A stretch of DNA of 24,288 bases from assembly GCF_030651615.1 (NCBI RefSeq), contig NZ_JAUSCG010000110.1:1-24288 (forward strand), read 5' to 3'. Below the pieces are notes generated by a model. The model had not been told where the DNA came from and ran no database searches. It saw only the letters and a list, made by a program, of their open reading frames with translations. The translations under genes were made by a program, and so were the position numbers. Shown piece by piece: positions 7,090-14,505 of the stretch. How positions within the stretch are numbered: the stretch's first letter is position 1; every line of letters starts with the position of its first letter. The DNA is from Methanocalculus sp. GTDB taxonomy: Archaea; Halobacteriota; Methanomicrobia; Methanomicrobiales; Methanocorpusculaceae.

Positions 7090-9267
7090 TTACTGGTGGG
7101 ATGTTGCTTCTTCGGAGTAAATATGTTCCTGAGGCTCCTCCTCTTCTCCGGCAGAGACAACCGCAGTAATAACTCCCTCCCTGTTCCGTATAAGAGTGTT
7201 ATGCCATCTGATCTGTCGTAATCTTCCTGATCTATCGATAATCGGGCTTGTTTCACTTTCTGATGGTTCTATCCCCAGCTCAATGAGACGGTTGAACCGG
7301 ATATGAAGGCCGTCTTGGATCTCCTCCGGAACGACTGTTTCAAACCAGTCTGCACCGATCAGCTCTTCTTCGCGGTACCCAAGCGTCGTACATCCCTTCC
7401 GGTTGATCATCTCGATTCTGCCATCTGTTCCGATGACAGCGATCAAAACGCCCGCGAGCTGTAGGTAGCTGTTTGCAAGATCACGCTCTTCCTTGAGTCT
7501 TTCTTCAGCGATGAGACGCGAAAATCCTGTTTTTGTGAGTGCAATAAGTGATTGAAGTCCTTCACGAATGTGTGCAGGTATTCTCAGGTTCTTCTGTGAT
7601 GCGAGGAGAATACAGAGTCCCCTCCCCTCATCAGGGGTAACAGGAATGAGAACAAGGGATGAGAGGTCTCCTTTGAAGGCCTCGGGAATCTCTTTTTCGA
7701 AGAAGTATGCTTCTCCCTCTGTATTGATCAGAGCAGATGTATGGAATTTCAGTGGGATCAGTTCTTCTCCCAGCAGAGCGATCCTTTTCAGTTCACCCCC
7801 TCCGTTCTGACGATAAATGCCGCCCGTCTCCATCCCGGTGAGGGTGAGCATCGCTTCAAGGCAATGGGTTGATGCCTCCTGAAAAGTACCTGCCTCTTCA
7901 AAACGAAGGGCCAGATTCCGCTCACGCAGTATCCGATCGGCTGCCCGTTTCTCTTCGGTGATATCTGTAATTATACCGAGAATATAGCGCATCTTCCCGT
8001 TTGATGAGAAGATAGGTATCTTCTTTGTTCTGAGGGTTTTTTCTTCTTTCCCTTCTCCCGAAACGATCTGCCGGATAAGATCAAGTGTCTCCCCGGATCT
8101 CTCCACATCTCTTGATGTTTTCATCCAGAGGGCGGCATACTCCTCAGAGAAGATACGATCCGGCCTCTTACCTACGAGAAAATCCCTTGGTACCCCGATG
8201 AACTCCTCTGATGCACGGTTGAAGAAGACCAGTGTATGGTTCTCCAACTCTTCAACCGTTACCATATCGGGGATGTTCTCGACGATTGAGTTGAGAAATC
8301 TCTTCCATTGCCTCACCTGTTTAATGGCACGGTTCCTTTCAGTGACGTTTCTAAAAGCGCCCCGATATCCGAGAAAGAGGGGAAGACCCTCTACATCAGG
8401 AACGGTGATCGGTGTTGCAGAGAGTTCAACTGCGATCACCTCTCCATCCGGCTTTTTAAAATTGCATTCGACCAGGGGCCATGCGGCCTCTCTCCGGATA
8501 AATGGTTGAATCTCTCTCCTGAATCTCTCCCCTTCCTTTGGGTCCATAAAGTCTGTGAATCTGCGACCGATCATCTCTTCAGGGGTACTTCCACAGACTG
8601 GTCCTGAACGGGGGCTGATGTAGGTGATAGCACCGGTTCCATCGGTTGCCCAGATCACATCGCTGATATCTGATACAAGGGTTCGAAACATCTCCTCGCT
8701 CTGACGAAGTGCCTCTTCTGCCGCAATCTGTTCGGTTATCTCTTCAAGGATTACGGTTACTCCGGGGACTCCGTCATCAAAGACGGTGGGAAATATCTTC
8801 TGTCGGAAGAAGTGCTCCTCCCCTCGCCGCAATAGCCGGATCACCTCGGTTGATCCCAATTTGCCGTTTCGGTCATTCATATACTCCAGTAGTTTTGGAT
8901 GAGAGAAGATCACAAGACTGGTCTTTTCAAGGTCTCTTCCGATGGTATCTTCGCGTGATGCCTTGCAGAAGGAGAGGATCTGATCGTTTGCAAGAATGAT
9001 GCGGGTATATGAATCAAGCACCATTACAAGATCCGAAGATATATTGAGCATCGCACTGATCGGCACCCTCTGGGAGAGGAAGAAGACTTTTGCCTTTCCA
9101 AATGTCCGCATCTCAACCTGTCCTCCAACGAGGAGCATATCGAGATACCTGGCGGCTGTATTTCTGTTAATTCCAATCGCGTCAGCGATCTCACCAACAG
9201 ACATCCCGCGCGGCCCCTTTCGGAGGAGATCGGTGATGCGGGTGACCTCGGCAGGATATGATGGCAT
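7090..9267 (-). CDS. HTH regulator with four PAS domains and a GAF domain, no kinase
   Basis: The 725-residue soluble protein begins with a helix-turn-helix domain (residues about 1-65; GMSVGEIADAIGINRNTAARYLDML, then a wing-like strand). PAS domains follow at about 72-187, 190-315 and 322-450, each closed by an ITE- or VTE-type linker such as EEITEQIAAEEALRQSEEMF and ITDITEEKRAADRIL. A GAF domain spans about 455-610, and a last PAS about 615-705 ends with an acidic tail. No membrane helix, histidine-kinase H-box or ATPase motif is present. It therefore reads as a one-component sensor that binds DNA directly, with ligand or redox sensing by the PAS/GAF modules. Such architectures are frequent in Methanomicrobiales. 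CTTTATCC lies 26 bases before ATG 9267, supporting a leaderless start. Target genes are unknown. Confidence 0.87.
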   Translation of the reverse strand: MPSYPAEVTRITDLLRKGPRGMSVGEIADAIGINRNTAARYLDMLLVGGQVEMRTFGKAKVFFLSQRVPISAMLNISSDLVMVLDSYTRIILANDQILSFCKASREDTIGRDLEKTSLVIFSHPKLLEYMNDRNGKLGSTEVIRLLRRGEEHFFRQKIFPTVFDDGVPGVTVILEEITEQIAAEEALRQSEEMFRTLVSDISDVIWATDGTGAITYISPRSGPVCGSTPEEMIGRRFTDFMDPKEGERFRREIQPFIRREAAWPLVECNFKKPDGEVIAVELSATPITVPDVEGLPLFLGYRGAFRNVTERNRAIKQVRQWKRFLNSIVENIPDMVTVEELENHTLVFFNRASEEFIGVPRDFLVGKRPDRIFSEEYAALWMKTSRDVERSGETLDLIRQIVSGEGKEEKTLRTKKIPIFSSNGKMRYILGIITDITEEKRAADRILRERNLALRFEEAGTFQEASTHCLEAMLTLTGMETGGIYRQNGGGELKRIALLGEELIPLKFHTSALINTEGEAYFFEKEIPEAFKGDLSSLVLIPVTPDEGRGLCILLASQKNLRIPAHIREGLQSLIALTKTGFSRLIAEERLKEERDLANSYLQLAGVLIAVIGTDGRIEMINRKGCTTLGYREEELIGADWFETVVPEEIQDGLHIRFNRLIELGIEPSESETSPIIDRSGRLRQIRWHNTLIRNREGVITAVVSAGEEEEPQEHIYSEEATSHQ

Positions 9268-9289
9268 TCTACTAGATATCGCCTGATTC

Positions 9290-9297
9290 GGATAAAG
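9290..9297 (-). promoter_or_regulatory. TATA-like box of the HTH-PAS regulator gene
   Basis: On the minus strand the element is CTTTATCC, centred 26 bases before ATG 9267, matching the spacing at other leaderless starts in the window. Confidence 0.5.
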
Positions 9298-9346
9298 TCA
9301 TTTCGCCATTGCACGGCGACATAACTGGCATCAATGCTTGGCAATA

Positions 9347-9368
9347 GGGGAAATATTTATAAAATATA
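9347..9368 (+). promoter_or_regulatory. Strong BRE/TATA element without a downstream gene
   Basis: A purine run, GGGGAAA (9347-9353), sits directly before TATTTATAAAATATA (9354-9368). This is the best match in the window to an archaeal BRE plus TATA box, read on the plus strand. Transcription would begin near 9385-9390 and head into unassigned sequence, antisense to nothing known. A TTCTTTTTAAAG T-tract near 9645-9655 could end such a transcript. Confidence 0.5.
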
Positions 9369-9686
9369 CTGACATTCTTTCTAATGGACAACCCGGTTCA
9401 TATATGATCCCGGTATCGCCCATCCAATAGATGAAGGCGTGCGTCCTGCCTCCGATGCGGCCATCCAAAAGAATTCCAGGCAATAATTCTACCATTGGAC
9501 CCGGCTACACACCTCTCAGATGATCATGACGGAGTTCTTTGATCTCATCCGGGCAAGTCACGGTCGCACCGGGGGCAGCCACCTTCACCACCAGTCAGTT
9601 ATTCCTATGCCGTGCGGGCATGTACCACCCATTCTTCTCCTTCTTTTTAAAGATTCATAATCCTGAATAGTGAACGATAGCTAATG

Positions 9687-9693
9687 AAAAAAA
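9687..9693 (-). terminator. Oligo-T terminator after cofH
   Basis: Seven T residues on the minus strand lie about 40 bases after the cofH stop codon, in a stretch free of coding sequence on that strand. Confidence 0.45.
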
Positions 9694-9734
9694 TGGTTGG
9701 GATGCGAAATTGTATGGAAATTAAGTTCTGTATC

Positions 9735-10820
9735 TTATACCCGTCCATACTTAGTCGTCCTCTGGATGAGCCGCCTGCCGATATCACTGCTGATCCGGTC
9801 CATCACCTTCGGATCGAGGTATCCGGCCTCGGCTCCTCCTGCTTCGACTGAGACATCATCGGAGAACATCGTGCCTCCAAGGTCGTCTCCACCTGAAAGG
9901 AGGGCGATCTGTGTGAGTTTAATCCCAAACTTCCCCCAGGGGATCTGGATATGGTCAAAATTGTCGAGGAAGAGGCGGGATACTGCGATCATCAGGAGAT
10001 CTTCCCTGCCTGTCGCCCCCGCCGGTGCAAGTCCTTTATCATAGAGCTTTGTATTCTGATGGAGATAGGAGAGGGGGACAAGCTCGGTGAACCCCCCGGT
10101 CTCGTCCTGTATAGACCGCAGAATATCCAGATGGGTGATCCGATCCGCCGGGGTCTCGGCAGATCCATACATGATCGTGGATGTGCTTCTCATTCCTATA
10201 CCATGTGCCTCTTTGATGATCCGAACCCATGTGGCTGTATCTACCTTTGCAGGGCAGATAACCTTCCTGACACTGTCAACGAGGATTTCTGCCGCGGTTC
10301 CCTGAAGGGTGCCAAGTCCTGCTGCCCTGAGCCGTTCAAGCGCATCAAGGGTGGTGACGCCGCTTCTTCCTGCAATATACGCAACTTCGTCCGGGCTTGC
10401 CGTATGGATATCGATGCCGGGTGCCTCTTCATGCACCACTCTGATAATCTCCTCATAACTATCCATCGTGTAGTCGGGGTGAACACCTGAGAGGAGGCAG
10501 ATCTCAGTAATATCACGGGTGAGGGCAACCTTCACCTTCTGCCGTATCCTATCCGGATCGTCAAAGAATGCATCCGGATCGCCCTTTCTTCGTCCGAAAG
10601 CGCAGAAACCGCAGAGGTTTTTGCAGATATTGGTGATATGGATATTCTGGTTGCGGACATAGGTGACGGTATCCCCAACCCGTTCTTCACGGAGTTCGTC
10701 TGCGGCATTACAGATAGGAAAAATCTCCCGTCCGGTCGCTTTGATCAGATGAAGCCCCTCTTCAGGGGTGAGCCGGTGACCTCCAAGACAGTCATTGAGC
10801 AGTTGTCGTGTTCGTATCAT
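9735..10820 (-). CDS. cofH: CofH-type radical SAM enzyme of F420 (FO) synthesis
   Basis: The 361-residue enzyme carries the radical SAM motif C66, C70, C73 in ITNICKNLCGFCAFGRRKGD. The family fits 5-amino-6-(D-ribitylamino)uracil-tyrosine 4-hydroxyphenyl transferase (CofH): GVHPDYTMDSYEEI, GTAAEILVDSVRKVICP, GMRSTSTIMYGSAETPADRI, and DLGGTMFSDDVSVEAG near the end. CofH couples a tyrosine-derived fragment to the ribityl-pyrimidine that CofG then closes to FO, the deazaflavin core of F420. Its substrate is also the substrate of RibH, encoded 11 kb away. A Shine-Dalgarno GAGGT with six-base spacing precedes ATG 10820 and overlaps the stop of the upstream signal peptidase gene, so the two are co-translated. 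CofG is not in the window. A related radical SAM paralog with another substrate cannot be fully excluded. Confidence 0.85.
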   Translation of the reverse strand: MIRTRQLLNDCLGGHRLTPEEGLHLIKATGREIFPICNAADELREERVGDTVTYVRNQNIHITNICKNLCGFCAFGRRKGDPDAFFDDPDRIRQKVKVALTRDITEICLLSGVHPDYTMDSYEEIIRVVHEEAPGIDIHTASPDEVAYIAGRSGVTTLDALERLRAAGLGTLQGTAAEILVDSVRKVICPAKVDTATWVRIIKEAHGIGMRSTSTIMYGSAETPADRITHLDILRSIQDETGGFTELVPLSYLHQNTKLYDKGLAPAGATGREDLLMIAVSRLFLDNFDHIQIPWGKFGIKLTQIALLSGGDDLGGTMFSDDVSVEAGGAEAGYLDPKVMDRISSDIGRRLIQRTTKYGRV

Positions 10821-10826
10821 TCCTGT

Positions 10827-10831
10827 ACCTC
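10827..10831 (-). promoter_or_regulatory. Shine-Dalgarno site of cofH overlapping the upstream stop
   Basis: GAGGT on the minus strand lies six bases before the cofH ATG and shares bases with the TGA stop of the signal peptidase gene (10830-10832), suggesting translational coupling. Confidence 0.6.
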
Positions 10832-11528
10832 ACTTTTTTTCTCTTCTTCTGGAAGCAACGAGCTCCTGGATGATGATTATCGCGATGATGAGTACTGCAA
10901 ACTCAACGAGGTGGAGCGGAAGATAACCGACGAGGGGAACCCTGAATACGGCCTTTCCGATGATCCATTCGTCTTTAATCGGTTCAATCCTCCCGATACC
11001 GGGATATGTTGTCACCTGATCAGGAACAGGGTTATTATCGCCCTGTGTGACGATGCCGCCATGAGGGTTCTCAAAGGCCAGCAGTTCGGCTGCCTCCTCG
11101 GCGGTGACCCTGATGAGTGCGCGATGGATGATCGGATGCACCTGATCATTGTCGTTTGGACGGAAGATGATCACATCGCCGGGATGCCCAAATGAGAGAT
11201 GGCCCGTTTTGTTTCCTTCTTCTGTTGTCACCAATGGTCCATAACGATCAGCTGCCACAACGAAGACGAGATCTCCCACCTGCATTTCAGGGAGCATACT
11301 TCCCGATTCTATCGTTACAACTGCAGGCCAGGTTCCGGAGATGAGAAAGAGGAGGAGCGCACTTCCTCCTACGACACAGGCGACCCAGAGGAGATCACGA
11401 GCAAGCGATGCAGCGGGATGATCGCTCTTCCTGAATCTGTTGATGATAGATGGATTTTCTTCTTCAGGTGCATCAGGGATCCGTGATCTGGTCATCAGAA
11501 AGAACGTATGTTCACTGGTGTTCTTCAT
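10830..11528 (-). CDS. Archaeal signal peptidase I (S26B type)
   Basis: The 232-residue membrane protein has a cytoplasmic N-terminal stretch of about 45 residues, a membrane helix (about 45-66), the peptidase domain and a C-terminal helix (about 205-222) followed by a basic tail. Catalytic residues are visible: Ser77 in IESGSMLPEM, His135 in IIHRAL, Asp164 in TQGDNN, with Asp170 close by. Histidine in place of the bacterial lysine marks the archaeal/eukaryotic ER (Sec11) type. It removes signal peptides of exported proteins, such as the two PEGA proteins in this window. ATG 11528 is preferred because AAAGGA lies six or so bases upstream; the longer frame would need a TTG at 11549. The gene is divergent from purA and coupled to cofH. 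Confidence 0.9.
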   Translation of the reverse strand: MKNTSEHTFFLMTRSRIPDAPEEENPSIINRFRKSDHPAASLARDLLWVACVVGGSALLLFLISGTWPAVVTIESGSMLPEMQVGDLVFVVAADRYGPLVTTEEGNKTGHLSFGHPGDVIIFRPNDNDQVHPIIHRALIRVTAEEAAELLAFENPHGGIVTQGDNNPVPDQVTTYPGIGRIEPIKDEWIIGKAVFRVPLVGYLPLHLVEFAVLIIAIIIIQELVASRRREKK

Positions 11529-11584
11529 GGTTTCCTTTCTCTCTCTCAAATCCCCTGATTTGTGATAGGATTAGGTGAGGGTGC

Positions 11585-11593
11585 TATTTTATC
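11585..11593 (+). promoter_or_regulatory. TATA-like box of purA
   Basis: TATTTTATC is centred about 37 bases before ATG 11626, giving a leader of roughly ten bases. The in-frame GTG at 11575 lies upstream of this box and is therefore unlikely to be the start. Confidence 0.5.
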
Positions 11594-11625
11594 AACTCAC
11601 TCAACAGACATCTACTGATACGATT

Positions 11626-12636
11626 ATGTCCTGTACAATCATCGTTGGTGGCTTTTTTGGTGATGAGGGAAAAGGCAAGATTGTTGCCCATATCGCTCAT
11701 CAGGATCACCCGACCGTCATATCCCGTGGTGGTGTCGGTCCAAATGCCGGTCATACCGTTCTGGTAGGGAAGAAGGAGTATGGTGTCCGGATGGTTCCGT
11801 CCGGATTTGTCTACCCAAAAGCCGATCTCTGTATCGGACCTGGTGTCCTTGTTGACCCCCGGGTCTTTCTCCGTGAGGTAGCGGAGGTTGAGGTCTCAGG
11901 GAGGATCTTCATTGACGGCAGGTGCGGTGTCATCGAAGAGGAACATATCGCCCGTGATAAAGGCAGTGAACACCTTGCCAAGACGATCGGAAGCACCGGA
12001 TCGGGATGCGGTCCTGCAAACTCGGATCGTGTGCTCAGGGTGGCCAGACAGGCGAAGGATCTCCCGGAACTTGCTCCATACATTATTGATGTTGCCGAGA
12101 AGGTGAATCAGGCGATCGATAATGGTGAACCTGTTCTTCTTGAAGGCACCCAGGGTTTTGGAATTTCGCTCTATTATGGAACGTATCCCTTTGTCACAAG
12201 CAAGGATACCTCAGCATCCCAGATTGCTGCAGATAATGGAGTTGGTCCGACGAAGATCGACGATGTGATCGTCGTCTTCAAGGCATTTCCGACACGTGTG
12301 GGGGAAGGTCCGTTCTCAACCGAGATGAGCCTTGACAAGTCCCATGCCCTTGGTATTCAGGAATTTGGAACCGTGACACACCGGGAGCGGAGGATAGGAA
12401 CCTGGGACGGGAAGATGGCGCGCTACTCTGCAATGATCAATGGATGCACACAGGTTGCGATCACCGGTATTGACCGTGTTGATCCCACCTGTTTTGGGGC
12501 AACCAGCTATGATCAGCTCAGCCAGACCGCAAAGGATTTCATCCGGCAGGTAGAGGTGGATGTAGGTCAACCTGTAACAATCATCTCCACAGGCCCCGAA
12601 CTCTCACAGATAATTGATCTGAGGAAAAAACGATGA
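11626..12636 (+). CDS. purA: Adenylosuccinate synthetase
   Basis: The 336-residue enzyme condenses IMP and aspartate with GTP to adenylosuccinate, the first committed step to AMP. The N-terminal GTP-binding loop is IIVGGFFGDEGKGKIVAHIA. GVGPNAGHTV, GSTGSGCGPANSDR, LLEGTQGFGISLYYGTYPFVT and the late RRIGTWDG and ITGIDRVDP motifs confirm the family. The length matches the short archaeal form and not the roughly 430-residue bacterial form. The start at MSCTIIVGG is set by homology and by the TATA-like box upstream. Its stop overlaps the start of the Trm112-like gene by four bases (ATGA), so the two are translated together. PurB is not in the window. Confidence 0.96.
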   Translation: MSCTIIVGGFFGDEGKGKIVAHIAHQDHPTVISRGGVGPNAGHTVLVGKKEYGVRMVPSGFVYPKADLCIGPGVLVDPRVFLREVAEVEVSGRIFIDGRCGVIEEEHIARDKGSEHLAKTIGSTGSGCGPANSDRVLRVARQAKDLPELAPYIIDVAEKVNQAIDNGEPVLLEGTQGFGISLYYGTYPFVTSKDTSASQIAADNGVGPTKIDDVIVVFKAFPTRVGEGPFSTEMSLDKSHALGIQEFGTVTHRERRIGTWDGKMARYSAMINGCTQVAITGIDRVDPTCFGATSYDQLSQTAKDFIRQVEVDVGQPVTIISTGPELSQIIDLRKKR

Positions 12637-12818
12637 AGCGCTGGCTTTTGGATATCCTCTGTTGTCCGGTCTGTAAAGGCGATATCGCTCTTACAGTAAC
12701 CGAGGAGAATGAAGAAGAGATACTGGAAGGTGTACTTCGGTGTGATGCCTGCTCTGTGGATTATCCTGTCCACGAGGGTATTCCAAACCTCCTTCCCCCC
12801 GAATCCGAGTCCGAATAG
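12633..12818 (+). CDS. Trm112-like zinc-ribbon protein
   Basis: This 61-residue protein has a zinc ribbon: CCPVC (C11, C14) and CDAC (C37, C40) separated by an acidic hairpin, then YPVHEGIPNLLP, the usual Trm112/UPF0434 ending. In archaea and eukaryotes Trm112 is a small partner that stabilises and activates several RNA and protein methyltransferases. The start ATG overlaps the purA stop (ATGA). No methyltransferase gene is next to it, consistent with a shared partner subunit. Confidence 0.87.
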   Translation: MKRWLLDILCCPVCKGDIALTVTEENEEEILEGVLRCDACSVDYPVHEGIPNLLPPESESE

Positions 12819-12834
12819 GAGTATTCCAACCTGT

Positions 12835-13386
12835 ATGACCGTCATTGAAGCGCATCTGAACCGCCGTGGTGTTAACACCATTGAGTTGTCGTCACGTGAG
12901 ACACCTGTTGATGCAGGGAGCGATCTGGTGCTCCACCTGAAGAATCACGGAGCACCGACTCATGCAACACTCAGAACGCAGAACGGACAGGCATACACGG
13001 ATTTTTTCCACGAGAACCTCTATGTGGATGGGGAGGAGGAGTTTAGAATCCCGGTCCGCGAATCTTCCGGGGATGGTGCATTTGATCTCGAATTCATCAC
13101 CGGATATGGTGCCAGAACTACCAGACTCAGGGTTGTGGTGAGTAAGGCCTGTCCGATCATCCAGCCGGAGGTGATAGAGGCTCCGACAGAAGATGAGGTG
13201 ATTCAGAGGAGATCCCCTCATCTCATCTCCCTCATCCCCTGTATCATCGCCTGTATTCTGTACCTCATCTGGCTATCCTTCCGTGGCGATATCCTCGCAC
13301 CGGTGGATGCGTTTGTTACAGTTGCCATCGTCCTTCTCCTGCTTGCCGGGGTCGTCACCGCATGCCGCTCTCCGGGTTCGTCCTGA
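12835..13386 (+). CDS. Unknown protein with C-terminal membrane helix pair
   Basis: I do not recognise this 183-residue protein with certainty. Residues 1-105 form a beta-rich, soluble domain (VLHLKNHGAPTHATL, FRIPVRESSGDGAFDLEF, TRLRVVVSK) that looks like an immunoglobulin-type fold. An acidic, Pro/Glu-rich linker (108-125) joins it to two hydrophobic helices (about 129-148 and 157-177). The architecture resembles small membrane proteins known only as DUFs in haloarchaea and methanogens. ATG 12835 is chosen because the longer frame begins inside the Trm112 gene in another frame and adds unfamiliar sequence. TAGGAG lies about 12 bases upstream. The 3' end overlaps cbiB by 25 bases, so it is probably transcribed with purA, trm112 and cbiB. 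Confidence 0.7.
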   Translation: MTVIEAHLNRRGVNTIELSSRETPVDAGSDLVLHLKNHGAPTHATLRTQNGQAYTDFFHENLYVDGEEEFRIPVRESSGDGAFDLEFITGYGARTTRLRVVVSKACPIIQPEVIEAPTEDEVIQRRSPHLISLIPCIIACILYLIWLSFRGDILAPVDAFVTVAIVLLLLAGVVTACRSPGSS

Positions 13387-14270
13387 TCGCAGCTCTTTTT
13401 CTTGATCGGGTATTTGGAGATCCCCATACTCCGTACCATCCGGTCGCTGCAATCGGCAGATTCATCGGATGGTGGGGTCGCCCGTCCGGATACCGACCCG
13501 CTCTCCAGCGTGCAGCAGGTATCATCTTCTGGATGGTGACCGTCTCACTCTTCACGCTTCCATGTATAATTGTGGAGTACTATGCACCCTGGTGGCTGTA
13601 TCTCCTTGCAGGACCCTTTCTTCTGAAGTCCACGTTTGCCTGGCGATCACTTGAAGAACATGCCCTTTCAGTCGAAGAAGCACTTACAGAAGGATCAGAT
13701 AAAGGCAGATCGGCAGTCTCGATGATGGTATCCCGAAATACCACCCTCCTCTCGGATGAAGAGGTTCGGTCTGCTGCATATGAGTCGGTTGCCGAGAACC
13801 TTGTTGACTCGATCATCGCACCCCTCTTCTGGTTCGCTATCCTTGGTCTTCCCGGTGCAGCACTCTATCGTGCTGCAAATACGATGGATGCGATGCTTGG
13901 ATACCGGGATGAACGAGAGCGGCTCGGATGGTTTTCTGCGCGTGCTGACGATCTCCTCTCCTATATTCCGGCACGGATCACCGGATGCCTCCTGGTGATC
14001 TGGTTTACTCTTCGAAGACGTGGCAGAGAAGCAGTGATGATACTCCGCCGTGATGCGAAGAAGAGGCCCGGCTTCAATGGCGGGATCCCGATGGCCGCAA
14101 TAGCCGGGGGATGTGGGATTCGGTTTGAGAAACCGGGTGGCTATCGGATCGGAGATCCAAAGCAGAGCCTGAGGCAGGGTGGAAGATGTGTTATTGCTGC
14201 TGTGAGAGGAGTGACGGTGATGGCTGCGGTTATCCTTGTAATCCTCTGGATAATGATCTCCGGCAGTTGA
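13362..14270 (+). CDS. cbiB: Adenosylcobinamide-phosphate synthase (CbiB/CobD)
   Basis: The 302-residue membrane enzyme attaches the aminopropanol linker to adenosylcobyric acid during cobalamin synthesis. The N-terminus has the family signature LDRVFGDPHTPYHPVAAIGRFI. Further motifs are SRNTTLLSDEEVRSAAYESV, AENLVDSIIAPLFWF, YRAANTMDAMLGYRDER and ADDLLSYIPARITG, then KRPGFNGGIPMAAIAGG. Four to five hydrophobic helices are visible. In methanogens the product feeds the corrinoid cofactor of methyl transfer. The ATG at 13362 overlaps the preceding membrane-protein gene by 25 bases, so the two genes are probably in one operon. No other cobalamin gene is in the window. Confidence 0.93.
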   Translation: MPLSGFVLIAALFLDRVFGDPHTPYHPVAAIGRFIGWWGRPSGYRPALQRAAGIIFWMVTVSLFTLPCIIVEYYAPWWLYLLAGPFLLKSTFAWRSLEEHALSVEEALTEGSDKGRSAVSMMVSRNTTLLSDEEVRSAAYESVAENLVDSIIAPLFWFAILGLPGAALYRAANTMDAMLGYRDERERLGWFSARADDLLSYIPARITGCLLVIWFTLRRRGREAVMILRRDAKKRPGFNGGIPMAAIAGGCGIRFEKPGGYRIGDPKQSLRQGGRCVIAAVRGVTVMAAVILVILWIMISGS

Positions 14271-14505
14271 TCTCCGGCTGCATCCGATGCATGCTGTTGG
14301 ATTTGTAGGACAACTTTTTGGCATATATGAATCGTAACGCCTTTGGGCATCTCTTTTTCAGAGATAGCACAGCGGAACTATGCTTTTTCATCGAAGATGA
14401 TTCGTCTGCGCCTTGGTAGTATGAATTCTGAATATTCTGCGTGGAGAATAACGCAAAGAGTATGTGATGCTATATTTTATCGGTTCTGTTGATCAATATA
14501 AAACC
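14271..14505. other. cbiB-pdxS intergenic region with T-tracts and inverted repeats
   Basis: No gene is seen in these 235 bases. Three T5 tracts (14315-14319, 14354-14358, 14384-14388) could end the cbiB transcript. ATCTCT...AGAGAT (14349-14365) makes a six-pair hairpin. Closer to pdxS are two palindromes, GAATTC (14423-14428) and GAATATTC (14430-14437), and a TGCGT...ACGCA inverted repeat (14438-14455), just upstream of the pdxS TATA box. These could form an operator. Confidence 0.4.
14471..14481 (+). promoter_or_regulatory. TATA box of pdxS-pdxT
   Basis: TATATTTTATC is centred about 29 bases before ATG 14506, so the mRNA would be leaderless or nearly so. It excludes the upstream in-frame start at 14464. 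Confidence 0.65.

Larger units (their letters stand above)
9268..9734. other. 467-base stretch without a recognised gene
   Basis: This stretch lies between the stop of cofH and the start of the HTH-PAS regulator. It holds the regulator promoter (9290-9297), a strong TATA/BRE element pointing to the plus strand (9347-9368), the T-tract ending cofH (9687-9693), and about 260 bases in between that I cannot assign. Short reading frames exist on the minus strand: 15 codons from an ATG at about 9638 after a good AAGGAG, then 28 and 55 codons in other frames. None resembles a known family. Several small inverted repeats, such as AGAATT...AATTCT around 9470-9490, leave room for a structured RNA. I found no tRNA T-loop signature and none of the conserved RNase P RNA motifs. 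Confidence 0.5.

Noticed and set aside
9268..9734. tRNA, RNase P RNA or SRP RNA in the gap
   Set aside because: No GGTTCRAATCC-like T-loop on either strand, no GAGGAAAGTCC-type RNase P motif, and no SRP helix 8 loop that I could recognise.
12709..12834. Upstream extension of the unknown membrane-protein gene by 42 residues
   Set aside because: It lies inside the Trm112-like gene in another frame and has no family-like sequence; ATG 12835 is a better start.
13695..14324. 209-residue frame opposite cbiB
   Set aside because: Low-complexity Ser/His-rich sequence opposite a clear membrane enzyme gene; a shadow frame.
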